A stretch of 64,000 nt of DNA from Planctomycetota bacterium (GTDB lineage: Bacteria > Planctomycetota > UBA8742 > UBA2392): NCBI GenBank assembly GCA_020849795.1, contig JADZFR010000051.1:19821-83820 (forward strand). Direction: 5' to 3'. The notes beneath the pieces were generated by a model that saw only the letters and a list, made by a program, of their open reading frames with translations, was not told the origin of the DNA and did not search any database. The translations under genes and the position numbers were made by a program. This document shows positions 33,463 to 42,191 of this stretch, in pieces (position 1 is the first letter of the stretch; every line of letters starts with the position of its first letter).

Positions 33463-34182
33463 TCAATTCGCGGCTGATGCCGCGCTTGGCGCCTGAGCCG
33501 TGACACCCGATGCCACCTTGACAATGGCAATGACCGTTCCGCCGCCCTTGACCTTGTCGCCGACCTTGACCTTCCAGTCGACCTGGAAGGCGTTGTCGAA
33601 GTACAGTTCTGTGCGGCTGCCAAACTTAAGCATACCGAAACGTTCGCCGCGCTTTACTTGCGCACCTTCCCTGATGCCCAGCACAATACGTCGCGCGATC
33701 AAGCCGGTAATCTGGCGCACGTAAAACTTCGGCCCCCACTTGCTCTTGAAGCCGAGATTCTGCGCCTCGTTGAGAATGCTGCACTCGGGGTCGCGGGCGT
33801 CGCGGTACTCACCGTCCTGGTGCCGCGAATACTCCAGCTCGCCATCCAGGGGCGCGCGGTTCACGTGCACGTCGAACACGCTCAGGAAAATGCCGATGCC
33901 CTGGTGTTTGCCCACCAGGTACTCGCTGAGTTCTTTTTCGCCCACGTCCGTGACTGTCCCGTCCGCCGGGCTGACGACGGTGAACTCGTCGCCGGGCAAA
34001 GGCCGGTCAGGGTCGCGAAAAAAGTTCAGGTTGAAACCCGTCAGAAACAGCGGGATCACGCCAACGGCCCAAAGCGCGGGATGCACAAACCACGCCAGAG
34101 CCCAGACGCCAACCCAAAGCACAGCGGGAATGGCAAAGCCGAACAGGAAAAGTTCACGTAGTCCGTACTTGGTAAATGGCAT
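33463..34182 (-). CDS. psd: Phosphatidylserine decarboxylase (proenzyme)
   Basis: 239 aa. Two N-terminal membrane segments (about 10-32 and 36-52) are followed by the PSD core: NFFRDPDRPLP, SPADGTV with Asp74, FDVHVNR with His106, and the self-cleavage site FGSRTEL with Ser189, which becomes the pyruvoyl group. It decarboxylates phosphatidylserine to phosphatidylethanolamine. Length fits the short (bacterial/archaeal-type) class. It is the first gene of the operon that also contains pssA. No clear Shine-Dalgarno precedes the ATG. Confidence 0.93.
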   Translation of the reverse strand: MPFTKYGLRELFLFGFAIPAVLWVGVWALAWFVHPALWAVGVIPLFLTGFNLNFFRDPDRPLPGDEFTVVSPADGTVTDVGEKELSEYLVGKHQGIGIFLSVFDVHVNRAPLDGELEYSRHQDGEYRDARDPECSILNEAQNLGFKSKWGPKFYVRQITGLIARRIVLGIREGAQVKRGERFGMLKFGSRTELYFDNAFQVDWKVKVGDKVKGGGTVIAIVKVASGVTAQAPSAASAAN

Positions 34183-34352
34183 GGCGCGATCATCATTGAA
34201 CTATGCTCAATGATCAATGGGGCATGCCCCCCGGGGACAAGAGCCCAAAGCGCAAGCGACGGGTTGACGAGCACGGGCCCCTATCGCACGGGGTCGCATG
34301 GCTGCCGCACCACTGTTTCGTGGCCTTCACCCTTGCCGTATAGTGCGCCCAC
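34183..34352. promoter_or_regulatory. Divergent promoter region with inverted repeats
   Basis: Between psd and the TPR gene lie an 8-bp inverted repeat ATCATTGA / TCAATGAT (34192-34199 with 34207-34214) and a perfect 12-base palindrome GGGGCATGCCCC (34219-34230), possible operators for psd. On the plus strand TATAGT (34339-34344) ends eight bases before the TPR ATG, suggesting a nearly leaderless transcript. Confidence 0.3.
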
Positions 34353-35897
34353 ATGCATGCAGAAACCGCCTATCTGTTTCGCCACGCGCTGGTGCAGGCC
34401 GCTGCGTATCACATGCAGATGCCCAGCGACCGCGCGAAGCTGCACGACCTTGCGTTTCACCTGATCGAGCACGCCTTCGGCGGCCCCGCCCCCGAGCCTG
34501 CGCGCTTTGACAGCGAAGGCTGTTGGGAGTCTCCGGCGCATGCAACCGACGTCGTCGCCGCGGAACTGGCCGAGCACGCCCGCTTGGCGCGGCTTGCTGA
34601 ACTTGCACCGGACATGAGGGCGGCCGGCCGACTCCAGTTGTACCTTCGCAGGGCTGTGCAGCACTCGTTGCGGCTGTACCAGACCGACTCATTCGTCCGC
34701 GCATGTGAGGCACTGGCCCCGATGCTTGACGACACCGAGAGGGGCGAGTTGCTGAGGCGCGCCGGTATGGAACTGCACCGCGCTGGTCAGTCCGTGCGGG
34801 GTGAGTCGCTGTGCCGCGAGGCCCTGGTGACTGCGCAGGCGACGCAAAACGAGCGCCTCCAAGCGCGGGCTCTCAGCACGCTGGCCAAGCTGCTTCACCA
34901 GACTGGCCGGGTAGCCGAGGGCGAGCAACTGCAAAAGCAAGTTCTGGGAATTCATCGGCAGATGCGGGATCACGCCTCGGAAGCGGTGGAGCTTGGGATG
35001 CTTAGTGAGGTCTACCGCGAGACCGGCCGCATCGACGAGGCCGAGCAGGTCTGCCTGCAAGCCGTGGACATGCTACGCGGGGCCGACCACAGGCGCAGAC
35101 TGGGCAAGGTGCTCACAGATCTGGCCGTAGTGTACGACATGCAGGGGCGCCTGGAGTTGTCCGAGCAAACCGGCCGACGCGCATTGGGTATCCATGGTGA
35201 GTACGGGGATCGCCTCCTTGAGGCAACGACTTTGATGAACTTGGCGAACGTGTTGCGGCAAACGGGGCGGATGGCTGAGGCTGTCGAGGCGTGCGCGTGG
35301 TCCGTGGCCATTCATCGTGAGTCAGGTGGTCGGCGCGGCGAGGGCGACGGACTGGGCAATATGGCGATCCTTTTTCGCCAGAGTGGCAAGCCGGTCGAGG
35401 CCGAGCAGCACTATCTTCGCGCACTCGCCATTCACCGGGAAGTGGGCAATCCGCGCTTTGAAGGCCTCACGCTGGGTAACCTGGGAAACCTCTACGGTGT
35501 CCAAGGCAAGTTTGATTTGGCCGAGCGAGCATATCTGGACGCCGTGGCAATCCTTGGCCGCGTCGGAGAAGTTCGTATCCAGGCAATGATGCGAGGCAAC
35601 CTGGCCGAGATGTATCGAACCACCGGCCGTGTGAACCAGGCCGAAAAGGAGTATCGGCTCGCACTCGAGGCATTAGGGCAACTTGGCGACAGGCTGCAGA
35701 TTGGCAAACTCCAATGTGGACTGGCCAAGTGTCTGGTTGCCGGCGGCAATGTGATTGACGCCCGCAAAGCCTGGGCGTCAGGCGTAGCGATTCTGAAAGA
35801 GTTCAAGCAGGACGAAGAACTGGCGAACGTGACGCAAGAAATGCGCGAAGCCTGCGCCAAAGCCGGCGTGCTGCCGCTGGATAAGGGCGAGGCATGA
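34353..35897 (+). CDS. TPR protein (STAND-ATPase tail without the ATPase)
   Basis: 514 aa. It begins ETAYLFRHALVQAAAYHMQMPSDRAKLH, the helix that in large AAA/STAND regulators directly follows the ATPase module, then runs into about ten TPRs of 40 residues (units such as ETGRIDEAEQVCLQAV, QSGKPVEAEQHYLRALAIHREVGN). No nucleotide-binding motif is present upstream in any frame, so the gene encodes only the sensor/scaffold half. No Shine-Dalgarno precedes the ATG. The ATG of a paralogue overlaps its stop by four bases. Cytosolic; likely a protein-interaction module, perhaps for the nearby kinase. Confidence 0.75.
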   Translation: MHAETAYLFRHALVQAAAYHMQMPSDRAKLHDLAFHLIEHAFGGPAPEPARFDSEGCWESPAHATDVVAAELAEHARLARLAELAPDMRAAGRLQLYLRRAVQHSLRLYQTDSFVRACEALAPMLDDTERGELLRRAGMELHRAGQSVRGESLCREALVTAQATQNERLQARALSTLAKLLHQTGRVAEGEQLQKQVLGIHRQMRDHASEAVELGMLSEVYRETGRIDEAEQVCLQAVDMLRGADHRRRLGKVLTDLAVVYDMQGRLELSEQTGRRALGIHGEYGDRLLEATTLMNLANVLRQTGRMAEAVEACAWSVAIHRESGGRRGEGDGLGNMAILFRQSGKPVEAEQHYLRALAIHREVGNPRFEGLTLGNLGNLYGVQGKFDLAERAYLDAVAILGRVGEVRIQAMMRGNLAEMYRTTGRVNQAEKEYRLALEALGQLGDRLQIGKLQCGLAKCLVAGGNVIDARKAWASGVAILKEFKQDEELANVTQEMREACAKAGVLPLDKGEA

Positions 35898-37171
35898 CTG
35901 ACGCCGAAACCGCATACTTGTTTCGCCACGCTCTGGTGCAGCACGCTGCGTATGAGATGCAACTGCCCAGTGACCGAGCCAGGTTACACGAGCTTGCGTT
36001 TCACTTGATCGAGCAGGTCCTCGGCGGCAGAGCACCCGAACCTGCGCCGCTGGATTCTGCGGATCCCCCGCCTTGGCAACCGCACCCTATAGACGCTGTT
36101 GCATTCGAACTTGCTGAACACGTCCGTTTGGCTCTGGCTGGCAGCCCCGACCGTGAGGTCGTGGCCGCACAAGAGTCGTGCGCCGATTCAGGCGTGTCTC
36201 CCGCTCTCCACATGCTGTACCTGCGCCGCGCGGCTGAGCACGCGGAAATGTCCTTCCACAATGACAGGGCGGCAAGTCTGTGGCAGCAGCTGGAAGTCCA
36301 GTGTACCGGCGTGGCACGCGGAGAGGTCCTGCGCAGGGCGGGCATCCTGGCAATGCACGACGGGAGGACCCAGGATGCCGAGAACCACATCGAGAAAGCC
36401 CTTTCCGAGCACCGGGCGGCCGGCAGCCGTCGCTTCGAGGGCCTCACCTTGGCGAACCTCGGCAGCTTGTATCAAATGACTGGACGCATCGAACAGGCTG
36501 AGCGCACTTTTGATTTGGCGCTGGTCCACTTGCGCGACGCGGGCGCCGGCGCCCGCCGCTTCGAAGGTATGGCGCTGGGAAGCATGGCATTGGTGTACCA
36601 ACAAACCGGACGCCTGGAACTGGCCGAACGCAGCTGCAGCGAGGCTCTGGCAATCCACCGTGAGGTTGGCAACCGACGCGCCGAGGGCATCGCCTTGAGC
36701 AACCTGGGGGGAATTCTTCAGCAAGCGAAACGCCTGGAACAGGCCGAGCTCCGCTGCAGCGAGGCCCTGGCCATCCACCGCGAAGTCGGCAACCGGCGTT
36801 TTGAGGGTATGGCCTTGGGAAACCTGGCCAATGTCAATGGTGTATCCGGCCGCTTGGAGCAAGCCGAGCGCATGTACGAGCAGGCCCTGGCGATCCAGCG
36901 CGAGGTCGGCAACCGGCGGGCAGAGGGCATTGACTTGGGAAACCTGGCATTGAACTTACAGCGCACAGGCAGCCTTCGCCAAGCCGAGATCACATATGAC
37001 GAGGCGCTGGCCATTCACCGCGAAGTCGGCAACCGCCGCTTCGAAGGCTTCCACTTGTGCAAAAAAGGCCCAATGCCTCCTCGCCATGAAGCGGTTGGAG
37101 GAAGCCCGAGAGTCCTGGTACACCGGGGTTGCTTTCCTGCTCAAGCTGAAGGACACCGTCCTGACAACTGA
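35894..37171 (+). CDS. TPR protein, paralogue of the upstream gene, frameshifted near its end
   Basis: 425 aa as read. It starts DAETAYLFRHALVQHAAYEMQLPSDR, almost the same as its upstream neighbour, and carries about seven TPRs. After RRFEGFHLC the frame breaks at a run of six A (37061-37066) and continues as unrelated Pro/Arg-rich sequence. One A fewer restores AQCLLAMKRLEEARESW..AACAKAGVPPFE, which matches the end of the upstream paralogue (AKCLVAGGNVIDARKAW..EACAKAGVLPLD). So the gene is either recently mutated or contains a base-calling error; transcript slippage on A6 is possible but the tract is short. It is translationally coupled to its paralogue (ATGA). Confidence 0.7.
   Translation: MTDAETAYLFRHALVQHAAYEMQLPSDRARLHELAFHLIEQVLGGRAPEPAPLDSADPPPWQPHPIDAVAFELAEHVRLALAGSPDREVVAAQESCADSGVSPALHMLYLRRAAEHAEMSFHNDRAASLWQQLEVQCTGVARGEVLRRAGILAMHDGRTQDAENHIEKALSEHRAAGSRRFEGLTLANLGSLYQMTGRIEQAERTFDLALVHLRDAGAGARRFEGMALGSMALVYQQTGRLELAERSCSEALAIHREVGNRRAEGIALSNLGGILQQAKRLEQAELRCSEALAIHREVGNRRFEGMALGNLANVNGVSGRLEQAERMYEQALAIQREVGNRRAEGIDLGNLALNLQRTGSLRQAEITYDEALAIHREVGNRRFEGFHLCKKGPMPPRHEAVGGSPRVLVHRGCFPAQAEGHRPDN
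36481..37060 (+). repeat. Tandem 120-bp repeats coding TPR units
   Basis: The motif around GAGGCCCTGGCCATCCACCG recurs at 36641, 36761, 36881 and 37001, an exact 120-base period (40-residue TPRs), with the EVGNRR stretch nearly identical in DNA. The unit before (from about 36481) is more diverged. Confidence 0.8.
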
Positions 37172-37241
37172 CCTCACGACGGAGATGCGCGCGGCCTGCG
37201 CAAAAGCAGGCGTACCGCCATTCGAAGACGCGCCGGCATGA
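37068..37241 (+). pseudogene. Out-of-frame C-terminal end of the TPR paralogue
   Basis: Frame +1 relative to the main reading frame. It encodes AQCLLAMKRLEEARESWYTG and ends CAKAGVPPFEDAPA before TGA at 37239-37241. It corresponds residue by residue to the tail of the upstream paralogue, so it is the lost end of the 35894 gene. It abuts the stop of the convergent signal peptidase gene. Confidence 0.7.
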
Positions 37242-37853
37242 CTACTTCATCGCGCGTTGGCCAAGCACGCCAGCCATGTTCAGTGCGACCTTCTGACGGA
37301 TTGCGTCGCGGGCGATTAACCCGAAGTCGCGGCTGTCGCCGTAGTTGACTGCATCGGTGTCCATCAGGATCAGGTACTGGCCCTCGGGAATGACCTGTCC
37401 GTCCTGGAACGTAGCCTGCGAGCCGATGTCGAAGCCGACCGACAACGGGGGCCGGCCGCCGATCGCCATGGTGGGCCCGGCGCGGCGCATTTCTTCGCCC
37501 GGCGCGCCCGCCACGCGGCCCAGCATTACCTCGGGCACGCCATCCCGCGGGTTGGGGTGGTCGTACAGCACGATGTCCCCCACCTTGGGGTCTCGCCACA
37601 GGTTGAGTTTCAGCAGCAAGACCGTGTCGCCGCGCTGGATATCCTCAATCGGCGACTGCACCTTGGTGCTGTTGGGGTCGTATTCACCCGGCAGCGTGTA
37701 CACGCTGTAACTCATCAGGGCGTAGACCCCGACAAGCATCAGCAAGGCTCCAAGGCCATAGCGCATGCGCTTGATCCAGCGGCGGGCGGCTTTCACGCGA
37801 TTGCGACTTCGCTCAAGGGCAACGGCAGGTTCAAGTTGTGCGTTCTGGGCCAT
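37242..37853 (-). CDS. S26-family signal peptidase, degenerate active site
   Basis: 203 aa from the ATG at 37853 (a GTG at 37907 is possible). A basic cytosolic tail and one membrane helix (about 31-50) precede the S26 fold: PIEDIQRGDTVLLLK (box C, GDxV), VGDIVLYDHP, and VMLGRVAGAPGEEM where typical enzymes have KRVxGxPGD. The general-base Lys of that box is Gly here, and the usual SMxPT around the nucleophile reads SPIED, so only a Ser (four to nine residues before GD) remains. Late DSRDFGLIARDAI matches the box E SxDSR.FG, so the family call is sound. It may be inactive or use another mechanism. Convergent with the TPR gene. Confidence 0.7.
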   Translation of the reverse strand: MAQNAQLEPAVALERSRNRVKAARRWIKRMRYGLGALLMLVGVYALMSYSVYTLPGEYDPNSTKVQSPIEDIQRGDTVLLLKLNLWRDPKVGDIVLYDHPNPRDGVPEVMLGRVAGAPGEEMRRAGPTMAIGGRPPLSVGFDIGSQATFQDGQVIPEGQYLILMDTDAVNYGDSRDFGLIARDAIRQKVALNMAGVLGQRAMK

Positions 37854-37965
37854 GATCGGACGCGGGTCTTGAAGCCCGCGTGTCAGTCTGCGATAGTACC
37901 TGCCCACTGTAACACTTGTTCAGTCGCAGGCTTCGGAGTGCAGGGCAATATCCAAGGAGCGGGCT

Positions 37966-38949
37966 TTGGGCCTCTTCAAGAAACAAGAACGTAACATCGA
38001 GTCACTGTCTACGATCCAGGACACCAACACCTTCAAGCTTGTCCGCAAGCTTGCCGAGGGCGGCATGGGTGCGGTCTATGAGGCCATCCAGCTTGGGTCG
38101 GATGGCTTTGAGAAACGCATGGCCATCAAGACAGTCCTCGAGGACTTCTCTACCAACGAAGAGTTCGTCGAGATGTTCATCGGCGAGGCAAAGCTGGTGG
38201 CAGACTTGATCCACCAGCACATCGTCCAGATTTACCAGCTGGGCAAGGTCGGCCGCCAGTACTACATGGCCATGGAGTTCATCCACGGCGTGAACCTGGA
38301 GCAGTTCATTGACCGCCACCACCAGTACAAAAAGCGCATCCCCACCGAGCTTTGCGTGTACGTTGCCAGCCGTGTCGCCCGTGCACTTGAGTACGCCCAC
38401 AAGAAACGCAACCGCCAGGGCGAGCTGCTGGGCGTGGTGCACCGCGACATCAGCCCCAAGAACATCATGATTGAAGCCGAGGGCGTCGTGAAGTTGACCG
38501 ACTTCGGCATTGCGAAAGCCCGCCACATCATGAAAGACAAAGAAGGCGACGTGCTGATGGGCAAGGTGCAGTACATGAGCCCCGAGCAAGCCGCGTTCGA
38601 GCAGACTGACGGCCGCAGCGACGTGTTTTCGCTGGGCGTCGTGCTGTACGAGATGCTGGCCGGCCGCAACATTTTTGCCGACGACGACACGTTGATCTGC
38701 ATCGAGAATGTACAGAAGAAGCCGATTCCGCCGATCAGCCACTACAACCCCAACGTCGATGACGACCTGCAGCGCGTGCTTGACCGCATGCTTGAACGTG
38801 ACAAGGGCAAGCGCTACCAGGACGCCGGCGAAGCCGCCACCGACCTCGAGTTCTACATTTACAAGGGCGGGTACGGGCCGACGTTCAACACCATGGCCGA
38901 CTACCTGCAACACCTTTTCCCCGAGTTCAAACAGCACGCCACCACCTGA
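37966..38949 (+). CDS. Serine/threonine protein kinase
   Basis: 327 aa from a TTG at 37966, with AAGGAG six bases upstream. A complete Hanks-type kinase: glycine loop EGGMGAVYEA (31-40), Lys55 in MAIK, Glu74, catalytic loop HRDISPKN (159-166), DFG (179-181) and SPEQ. The HRDISPKN form is common in myxobacterial and planctomycete kinases. There is no membrane helix and no sensor domain; the protein ends shortly after the kinase fold, so input must come from partners. The neighbouring TPR-only proteins are candidates. A terminator hairpin follows. Confidence 0.93.
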   Translation: MGLFKKQERNIESLSTIQDTNTFKLVRKLAEGGMGAVYEAIQLGSDGFEKRMAIKTVLEDFSTNEEFVEMFIGEAKLVADLIHQHIVQIYQLGKVGRQYYMAMEFIHGVNLEQFIDRHHQYKKRIPTELCVYVASRVARALEYAHKKRNRQGELLGVVHRDISPKNIMIEAEGVVKLTDFGIAKARHIMKDKEGDVLMGKVQYMSPEQAAFEQTDGRSDVFSLGVVLYEMLAGRNIFADDDTLICIENVQKKPIPPISHYNPNVDDDLQRVLDRMLERDKGKRYQDAGEAATDLEFYIYKGGYGPTFNTMADYLQHLFPEFKQHATT

Positions 38950-38971
38950 GGCATGCTGGATCCGTCTTCAA

Positions 38972-38995
38972 ACGCGCCGCCACCGTGCGGCGCGT
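38972..38995. terminator. Bidirectional terminator between kinase and hydrolase
   Basis: Perfect 9-bp stem ACGCGCCGC / GCGGCGCGT (38972-38980 with 38987-38995) in the 47-base gap between convergent genes. Confidence 0.65.
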
Positions 38996-38996
38996 A

Positions 38997-39911
38997 TCAT
39001 TTCGACACGGACATGCGCTCGATCCAGCCGCTGGCAAGTTCGATCAGCTCATTGTCCACGCGAAAAAGCTTCTGCCGGGCGTCATTCAAGTCGTGACCCA
39101 GGTGCGCAATCAGGTGAAACTCTGCCAGCGGCCGGGTATCACACCACTCTCGCCAGTGTCGCGCGTTGTCGGGGTGCAGCCGTGCATCGCGGCCGCCCTG
39201 TACGACCAGCATCGGGCGCCCATGCTTTGGCGGATCGGCTTTCAGGTACTCGGCCCAATGGCCCGCCAGCCACTCAAAGCTGTCCCAGCCATTGTAGCCG
39301 GCATCCAGGTAGGGCCTGGCGAACTCTACGAACTGCTCTGGCGGCAGCTTTGTGCCCTCTTTGAAGAACTGCTCGAGCCGGCTGTAGTACTCGAGCGCTC
39401 TCTCGCCTTTGGCTTTCTGGGCGCCGGTGGCTTCATCGACCAGGCGCCGTGCGCGGATGCGGCCAAGCTCGAAGATGTTTCCGAAGGGCGCACACAGGGC
39501 AACAACACCGGCGACGGACTCGGTTTCAGCAAGCTTGGTGACCACCATGCCGCCTTCACTGTGTCCAACCAGAAACGTCGGCAGCCGCGCCGTCAGCTTA
39601 TGCCCGCGCAGCAACCCCAGCGCGGCGCGGGCGTCGTCCACACGCTGGGGCAGGGTGTATGTGTGCGGGTACAGCGCCGGCTTGTCGCTGCCGCGCTTGT
39701 CAAACCGCAGCGTCGCGATGCCCTTGTCGCCCAGCAGCGTTGCCAGGCGCCGATACAGGCTGCTCTGGAACCCCACGGCGGGCATGTTGCCGTCGCGGTC
39801 ATGCACACCCCCGCCTTGATGAACCAGTGCAGCGGCAATGGCATGGTCGGGAACCATCAACGTGGCCCCAAGCGGCGGGTCTGTCGGCACGAACAGGTCC
39901 AGTGTTTTCAT
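38997..39911 (-). CDS. Alpha/beta hydrolase (acyl-esterase/peptidase type)
   Basis: 304 aa from the ATG at 39911; the longer in-frame start adds an unlikely His-rich leader. Alpha/beta-hydrolase elements: HQGGGVHDRDGN, TLRFDKRGSDKP, nucleophile elbow GHSEGG (Ser118), acid strand LVVQGGRDARLHPDN and final HLGHDLND with the histidine. The arrangement with KRGxGxS-like RFDKRGSDKP resembles the dienelactone-hydrolase/acyl-peptidase group. Cytosolic, no signal peptide. It lies between the convergent kinase and divergent yidC; no operon partner, so the substrate is unknown. Confidence 0.8.
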   Translation of the reverse strand: MKTLDLFVPTDPPLGATLMVPDHAIAAALVHQGGGVHDRDGNMPAVGFQSSLYRRLATLLGDKGIATLRFDKRGSDKPALYPHTYTLPQRVDDARAALGLLRGHKLTARLPTFLVGHSEGGMVVTKLAETESVAGVVALCAPFGNIFELGRIRARRLVDEATGAQKAKGERALEYYSRLEQFFKEGTKLPPEQFVEFARPYLDAGYNGWDSFEWLAGHWAEYLKADPPKHGRPMLVVQGGRDARLHPDNARHWREWCDTRPLAEFHLIAHLGHDLNDARQKLFRVDNELIELASGWIERMSVSK

Positions 39912-40063
39912 TGGGGTACACCCGCCGGGCAAGCTAGCGTTATGGTGCAAATGCTGCACCCGTACAACGGCAAGAGAAGGGGCTCAATTCCGAATGACCT
40001 GCGGGGCGGCAAAGTCACAGATCGTGTCGCGGCAAAGCCTTTGATTTGCTTGGCGCCGTTGCA

Positions 40064-40092
40064 TTGACGGGCTTTAAGCGCTGGTCTATACG
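40064..40092 (+). promoter_or_regulatory. Putative sigma70-type promoter of yidC-mnmE
   Basis: TTGACG (40064-40069), 17-base spacer, TATACG (40087-40092), about 48 bases before the yidC ATG. The rest of 39912-40140 contains no gene I can support. Confidence 0.5.
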
Positions 40093-40140
40093 GGTTGCCC
40101 TTCGCAGGCTGGTTTCAGGCGATTTTCAGGCAGGCACCGC

Positions 40141-42165
40141 ATGCAACGCAAAGAAATGATCCAGATGGTCGTGGTGATCATCCTGATCGTGGCCGGGTTC
40201 TATGCGTGCCAAGCCTGGATCATCCCGCCATCTGCGACCCCGGCGCCGCCTGCCAACCAACCAGGCACCCCGCCGGCAAATCAGCCGCCGCCCGAGATCC
40301 GGAGCACCGGGCCTGCGGCAGCCACAACCTCTACAGCCACCGAGGCCGACAAGTCTCGCGGTTTTGCGCCGATAGGGCGCGCCGACGCCAGGCAATGGAG
40401 CCTCGCCAACAGCCGCCTGACCGCGACGGTGTCTGACCGCGGGGCCGTGCTGGATTCGGTGACGTTTGTCGACGCTGACGGCAACGTGGTCTTCTGGCGC
40501 ACGCCGGACAACCCGACGGTCGAGCCCGGTGAACCCTTGCAGCTCTTGCGACCGGAAGAAGCGGCACCGGACATTGCCCCGTTTGCGCTGCTGATTGACA
40601 AGAACGACGACGCCCGCAACACCTCGCGCTGGGAACTTGTCCTGAACGAGACCGGCGACAGCGGTGTGCAGTCGCTGACCTTCCGGTTTCCGCCTTCGAA
40701 AGGTTTTGAGCACGACGCCGAGTCAGACGGGACGGTGCTGTACAAGAAAATCACGTTGTACCCGGGCGAGTATCGCCTTGACGTGAATGTGCGCATCGAA
40801 AATCGCAGCGACAAGGTGCGCGAGAAGTTTGTCGGCATCTGGGGCCCGGTCGGCATCACCAACGACGGCATGCGCACCGCCGGCGAATGGAGCCGCGTGG
40901 CACTGTACGGCAGCACCGACAGCAAGCGCTTTACCAGCCTTGAGGACTCGCCCACAATTCCGTCCCTGGCGGAAGCGGTGAAAGAGCGCAACGAAGAACT
41001 GGGCAAGACCAACGCCTGGATCACCAACCGCGACCTCGACGAAATCGAAGACCCGGATCGCTTCCTGATTGCTCACGGCCTGCGCACCCAGTATTTCCTC
41101 GCCTTCATCGCCCAGGACCCGGACGTGCGCGACCAGCGCTGGAGCGGCGCAGTTCTGCCGATCGGCACCACAGCCGCGATCTCGTTGACCGGTCCCGCAT
41201 TGGTGGTGCCGGCGGCCGAGGCCGGCAAGCCGGGCCAGCAGAGCGTTGGCATGCGGCTGTACGCCGGCCCTCGCGACCGCGACGCCTTGTCGGCGGCGTG
41301 GCTTGTCGAGCCGCCCAAAGATGCCGAGCTGGGGGCACAATGGGCCGAACTGGCCACCAGCGGCTTCTTTGACCTGATTGCGAGCCCTCTGATCTGGTTT
41401 CTGCGCCTGTTGACGAACCTTGTGGGTGCCGGCTTTGCGATCATTCTGCTGACCTTGTTCGTGCGTTTTGCGCTCAGCCCGCTCAGCTACCGCGGGCAGA
41501 AGGCCATGGCGGTCTACACGCAGAAGATGAAGATCGTGAAACCGAAGATGGACGCGATCAAAGAGAAGTACAAAGAAAAGACCGACCGCGACAGCCAGAT
41601 GCGCATGTTGACCGAAACGCGCGCCGTCATGAAAGAACAGAACGTCGGCATGCTGCCCATCGGCGGCTGCCTTCCGATGCTGATTCAGTTGCCGATTTTC
41701 ATCGGCTTGTACCGGGCGTTCGGGGCGGCGTTCTTTCTGCGCCAGGCGAAATTCCTGGGCATCCACGACCTGAGCCTGCCGGATGCGACAATTCCCGCCA
41801 GCACGTTCATTGGCGAAGGCTGGATCAGCTTTCTTGCGCACAACGGCTGGTTGACCATCAACATTCTGCCGATGCTCTGGATTGCCCTGAGCATCCTGCA
41901 GTTCAAGATGCAGCCCAAGCCGGACGACCCGCAGCAGGCCGCGATGCAGAAGCAGATGGGGTGCATTTTCCCGCTCATGGGCCTGATGTTCTACGGATTC
42001 GCCAGCGGGTTCGCGTTCTACTTCATCGTGTCGAGCATGTACTCGATTGCCGAAAGCAAATTGATCAAGCGCAACCTGGTCAAGCTCGGCATCACGCCTC
42101 CGCCGCGCAAGAAGGGCGAAGCCGTGAAAGAAACCGACAAGCCCGACTACCACGGCTCGAAGTAG
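40141..42165 (+). CDS. yidC: Membrane protein insertase YidC
   Basis: 674 aa. N-terminal membrane anchor (about 8-25), a Pro-rich linker, a large periplasmic beta-sandwich domain (about 70-400), then the five-helix insertase core: [22 protein letters not shown] with the conserved groove Arg, the cytosolic hairpin [14 protein letters not shown], and [19 protein letters not shown]. It inserts and folds inner-membrane proteins with or without SecYEG. mnmE follows 26 bases downstream, a common bacterial neighbour; rnpA and rpmH, often upstream, are absent here. Confidence 0.95.
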   Translation: MQRKEMIQMVVVIILIVAGFYACQAWIIPPSATPAPPANQPGTPPANQPPPEIRSTGPAAATTSTATEADKSRGFAPIGRADARQWSLANSRLTATVSDRGAVLDSVTFVDADGNVVFWRTPDNPTVEPGEPLQLLRPEEAAPDIAPFALLIDKNDDARNTSRWELVLNETGDSGVQSLTFRFPPSKGFEHDAESDGTVLYKKITLYPGEYRLDVNVRIENRSDKVREKFVGIWGPVGITNDGMRTAGEWSRVALYGSTDSKRFTSLEDSPTIPSLAEAVKERNEELGKTNAWITNRDLDEIEDPDRFLIAHGLRTQYFLAFIAQDPDVRDQRWSGAVLPIGTTAAISLTGPALVVPAAEAGKPGQQSVGMRLYAGPRDRDALSAAWLVEPPKDAELGAQWAELATSGFFDLIASPLIWFLRLLTNLVGAGFAIILLTLFVRFALSPLSYRGQKAMAVYTQKMKIVKPKMDAIKEKYKEKTDRDSQMRMLTETRAVMKEQNVGMLPIGGCLPMLIQLPIFIGLYRAFGAAFFLRQAKFLGIHDLSLPDATIPASTFIGEGWISFLAHNGWLTINILPMLWIALSILQFKMQPKPDDPQQAAMQKQMGCIFPLMGLMFYGFASGFAFYFIVSSMYSIAESKLIKRNLVKLGITPPPRKKGEAVKETDKPDYHGSK

Positions 42166-42191
42166 CACCTGCCGCAGCGGATGGCGCAGTC

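Noticed and set aside
37061..37066. Programmed -1 frameshifting at AAAAAAG
   Set aside because: The heptamer looks like a classic -1 slippery site, but the frame that restores the conserved end requires a +1 shift (one base skipped), so dnaX-type slippage does not explain it.
37860..37881. 7-bp hairpin in the leader of the signal peptidase gene
   Set aside because: Short stem with an eight-base loop, common by chance in GC-rich DNA.
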